Shown: positions 63,738-64,000 of the stretch, piece after piece | Numbering within the stretch: the stretch's first letter is position 1 | Layout of the letters: the number at the start of each line of letters is the position of its first letter | Assembly (NCBI RefSeq): GCF_009758125.1 | Contig: NZ_WRXO01000012.1 | Coordinates: 62,001 to 126,000, forward strand | Length of the DNA: 64,000 nt | Source: Chitinophaga oryziterrae | GTDB lineage: Bacteria > Bacteroidota > Bacteroidia > Chitinophagales > Chitinophagaceae | Reading direction: 5' to 3' | Notes under the pieces: model-generated | Told to the model about the DNA's origin: nothing | Database searches by the model: none | Seen by the model: the letters and a program-made list of their open reading frames with translations, nothing else | Program-made: the position numbers and the translations under genes

Positions 63738-64000
63738 ATGTACCCGCAATTACACGACGAAAATAAACTTCTTTTGGTAGACCGGTTCGCCCAGGACTAC
63801 CTGCCTGCTACACATGTTTCCCCCGAATACCTGCACCTGGTAATCCCTTATGCAGGTCTTTACTATGAACAGGATGTTGATTACGACATTCTGTCGCAAC
63901 ATATACCCCTTGGCCCCTTTTCCCTCTGGCTGCACGATATCTTTACCAGGAAAGATATCGTGCTTTGCCCTTATTCTCCTTTCCATCTCTGGGCGCTGCA
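63738..64000 (+). CDS. AraC-like regulator, locus family member 3 (cut by window end)
   Basis: The reading frame is open from ATG 63738 to the window edge (87 codons). It shares the start of the sensor part with members 1 and 2: YLHLVIPYAGLYYEQDVDYD, LSQHIPLGPFSLWLHDIF and RKDIVLCPYSPFHLWAL. The HTH region lies beyond the window, so the DNA-binding function is assigned by homology to its two complete paralogues only. Confidence 0.7.
   Translation, partial: MYPQLHDENKLLLVDRFAQDYLPATHVSPEYLHLVIPYAGLYYEQDVDYDILSQHIPLGPFSLWLHDIFTRKDIVLCPYSPFHLWAL

Noticed and set aside
1..64000. tRNA, rRNA, complete insertion sequences and integrase genes
   Set aside because: I saw no convincing T-loop/anticodon patterns, rRNA segments or transposase motifs in any frame; a covariance-model search would be needed to exclude divergent small RNAs.

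Overview
The window looks like chromosome from a Bacteroidota bacterium, most likely a Chitinophaga-like member of the Chitinophagaceae. The evidence is a sigma/FecR/SusC/SusD locus, LytTR two-component genes, TAnnTTTG-type -7 promoter boxes, an almost complete lack of Shine-Dalgarno sequences, and lipoprotein signals ending in (L/S)(A/G)xC. Genus is inferred from gene content only.

Layout. 0-10.7 kb is mostly housekeeping: a sugar-1-phosphate nucleotidyltransferase cut by the window edge, glyA, a NatAB-like ABC exporter, a LytS/LytTR-type two-component pair, an FAD dehydrogenase, a DUF3127 protein and dnaA. 10.8-19.5 kb is a sigma/anti-sigma (FecR)/SusC/SusD locus ending in a phosphodiesterase-like/alkaline phosphatase fusion, which suggests import and use of an organophosphate. 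19.5-22.7 kb has a 2OG-Fe(II) oxygenase, an XRE-ImmA/PIN pair resembling a toxin-antitoxin module with an operator-like promoter, and a fatty acid desaturase. 23.7-29.8 kb is a compact four-gene conflict (probable defence) operon: trypsin-like protease, SIR2-like protein, STAND NTPase with a membrane anchor, and a DNA/RNA non-specific endonuclease. 30.1-33.8 kb is a complete His-Xaa-Ser (HXS) system, hxsA-hxsD-hxsB-hxsC, with two radical-SAM enzymes next to a His/Ser-repeat substrate. 33.9-38.4 kb has an M28 peptidase, a PepSY membrane protein and a divergent AraC regulator.

38.4-64 kb is an expanded locus made of repeated paralogues: three GH2 glycosidases, three UDP-galactopyranose-mutase-like FAD enzymes (two fused to a multi-membrane-span GT-C-like glycosyltransferase domain), two free-standing GT-C-like proteins, two thioredoxin-fold lipoproteins, one complete and one region-2-only sigma factor, a small membrane protein, and three AraC-like regulators (the last cut by the window end).

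The most unusual observation is that this locus carries two recurrent promoter designs. Seven promoters of the structural genes (GH2, FAD/GT and thioredoxin-like genes) have a TCTCC(T/A)AA box starting 29-30 bp upstream of a TAnnTTTG-like -7 box, in several cases repeated with a 20-21 bp period. Four promoters in regulator intergenic regions (the sigma factor and the AraC-like genes) have TTAAC-N6-TTAAC exactly 26 bp (second repeat to -7 box) upstream of the -7 box. This suggests a two-tier regulon controlling a cell-surface or lipid-linked glycan system that I cannot match to a described pathway.
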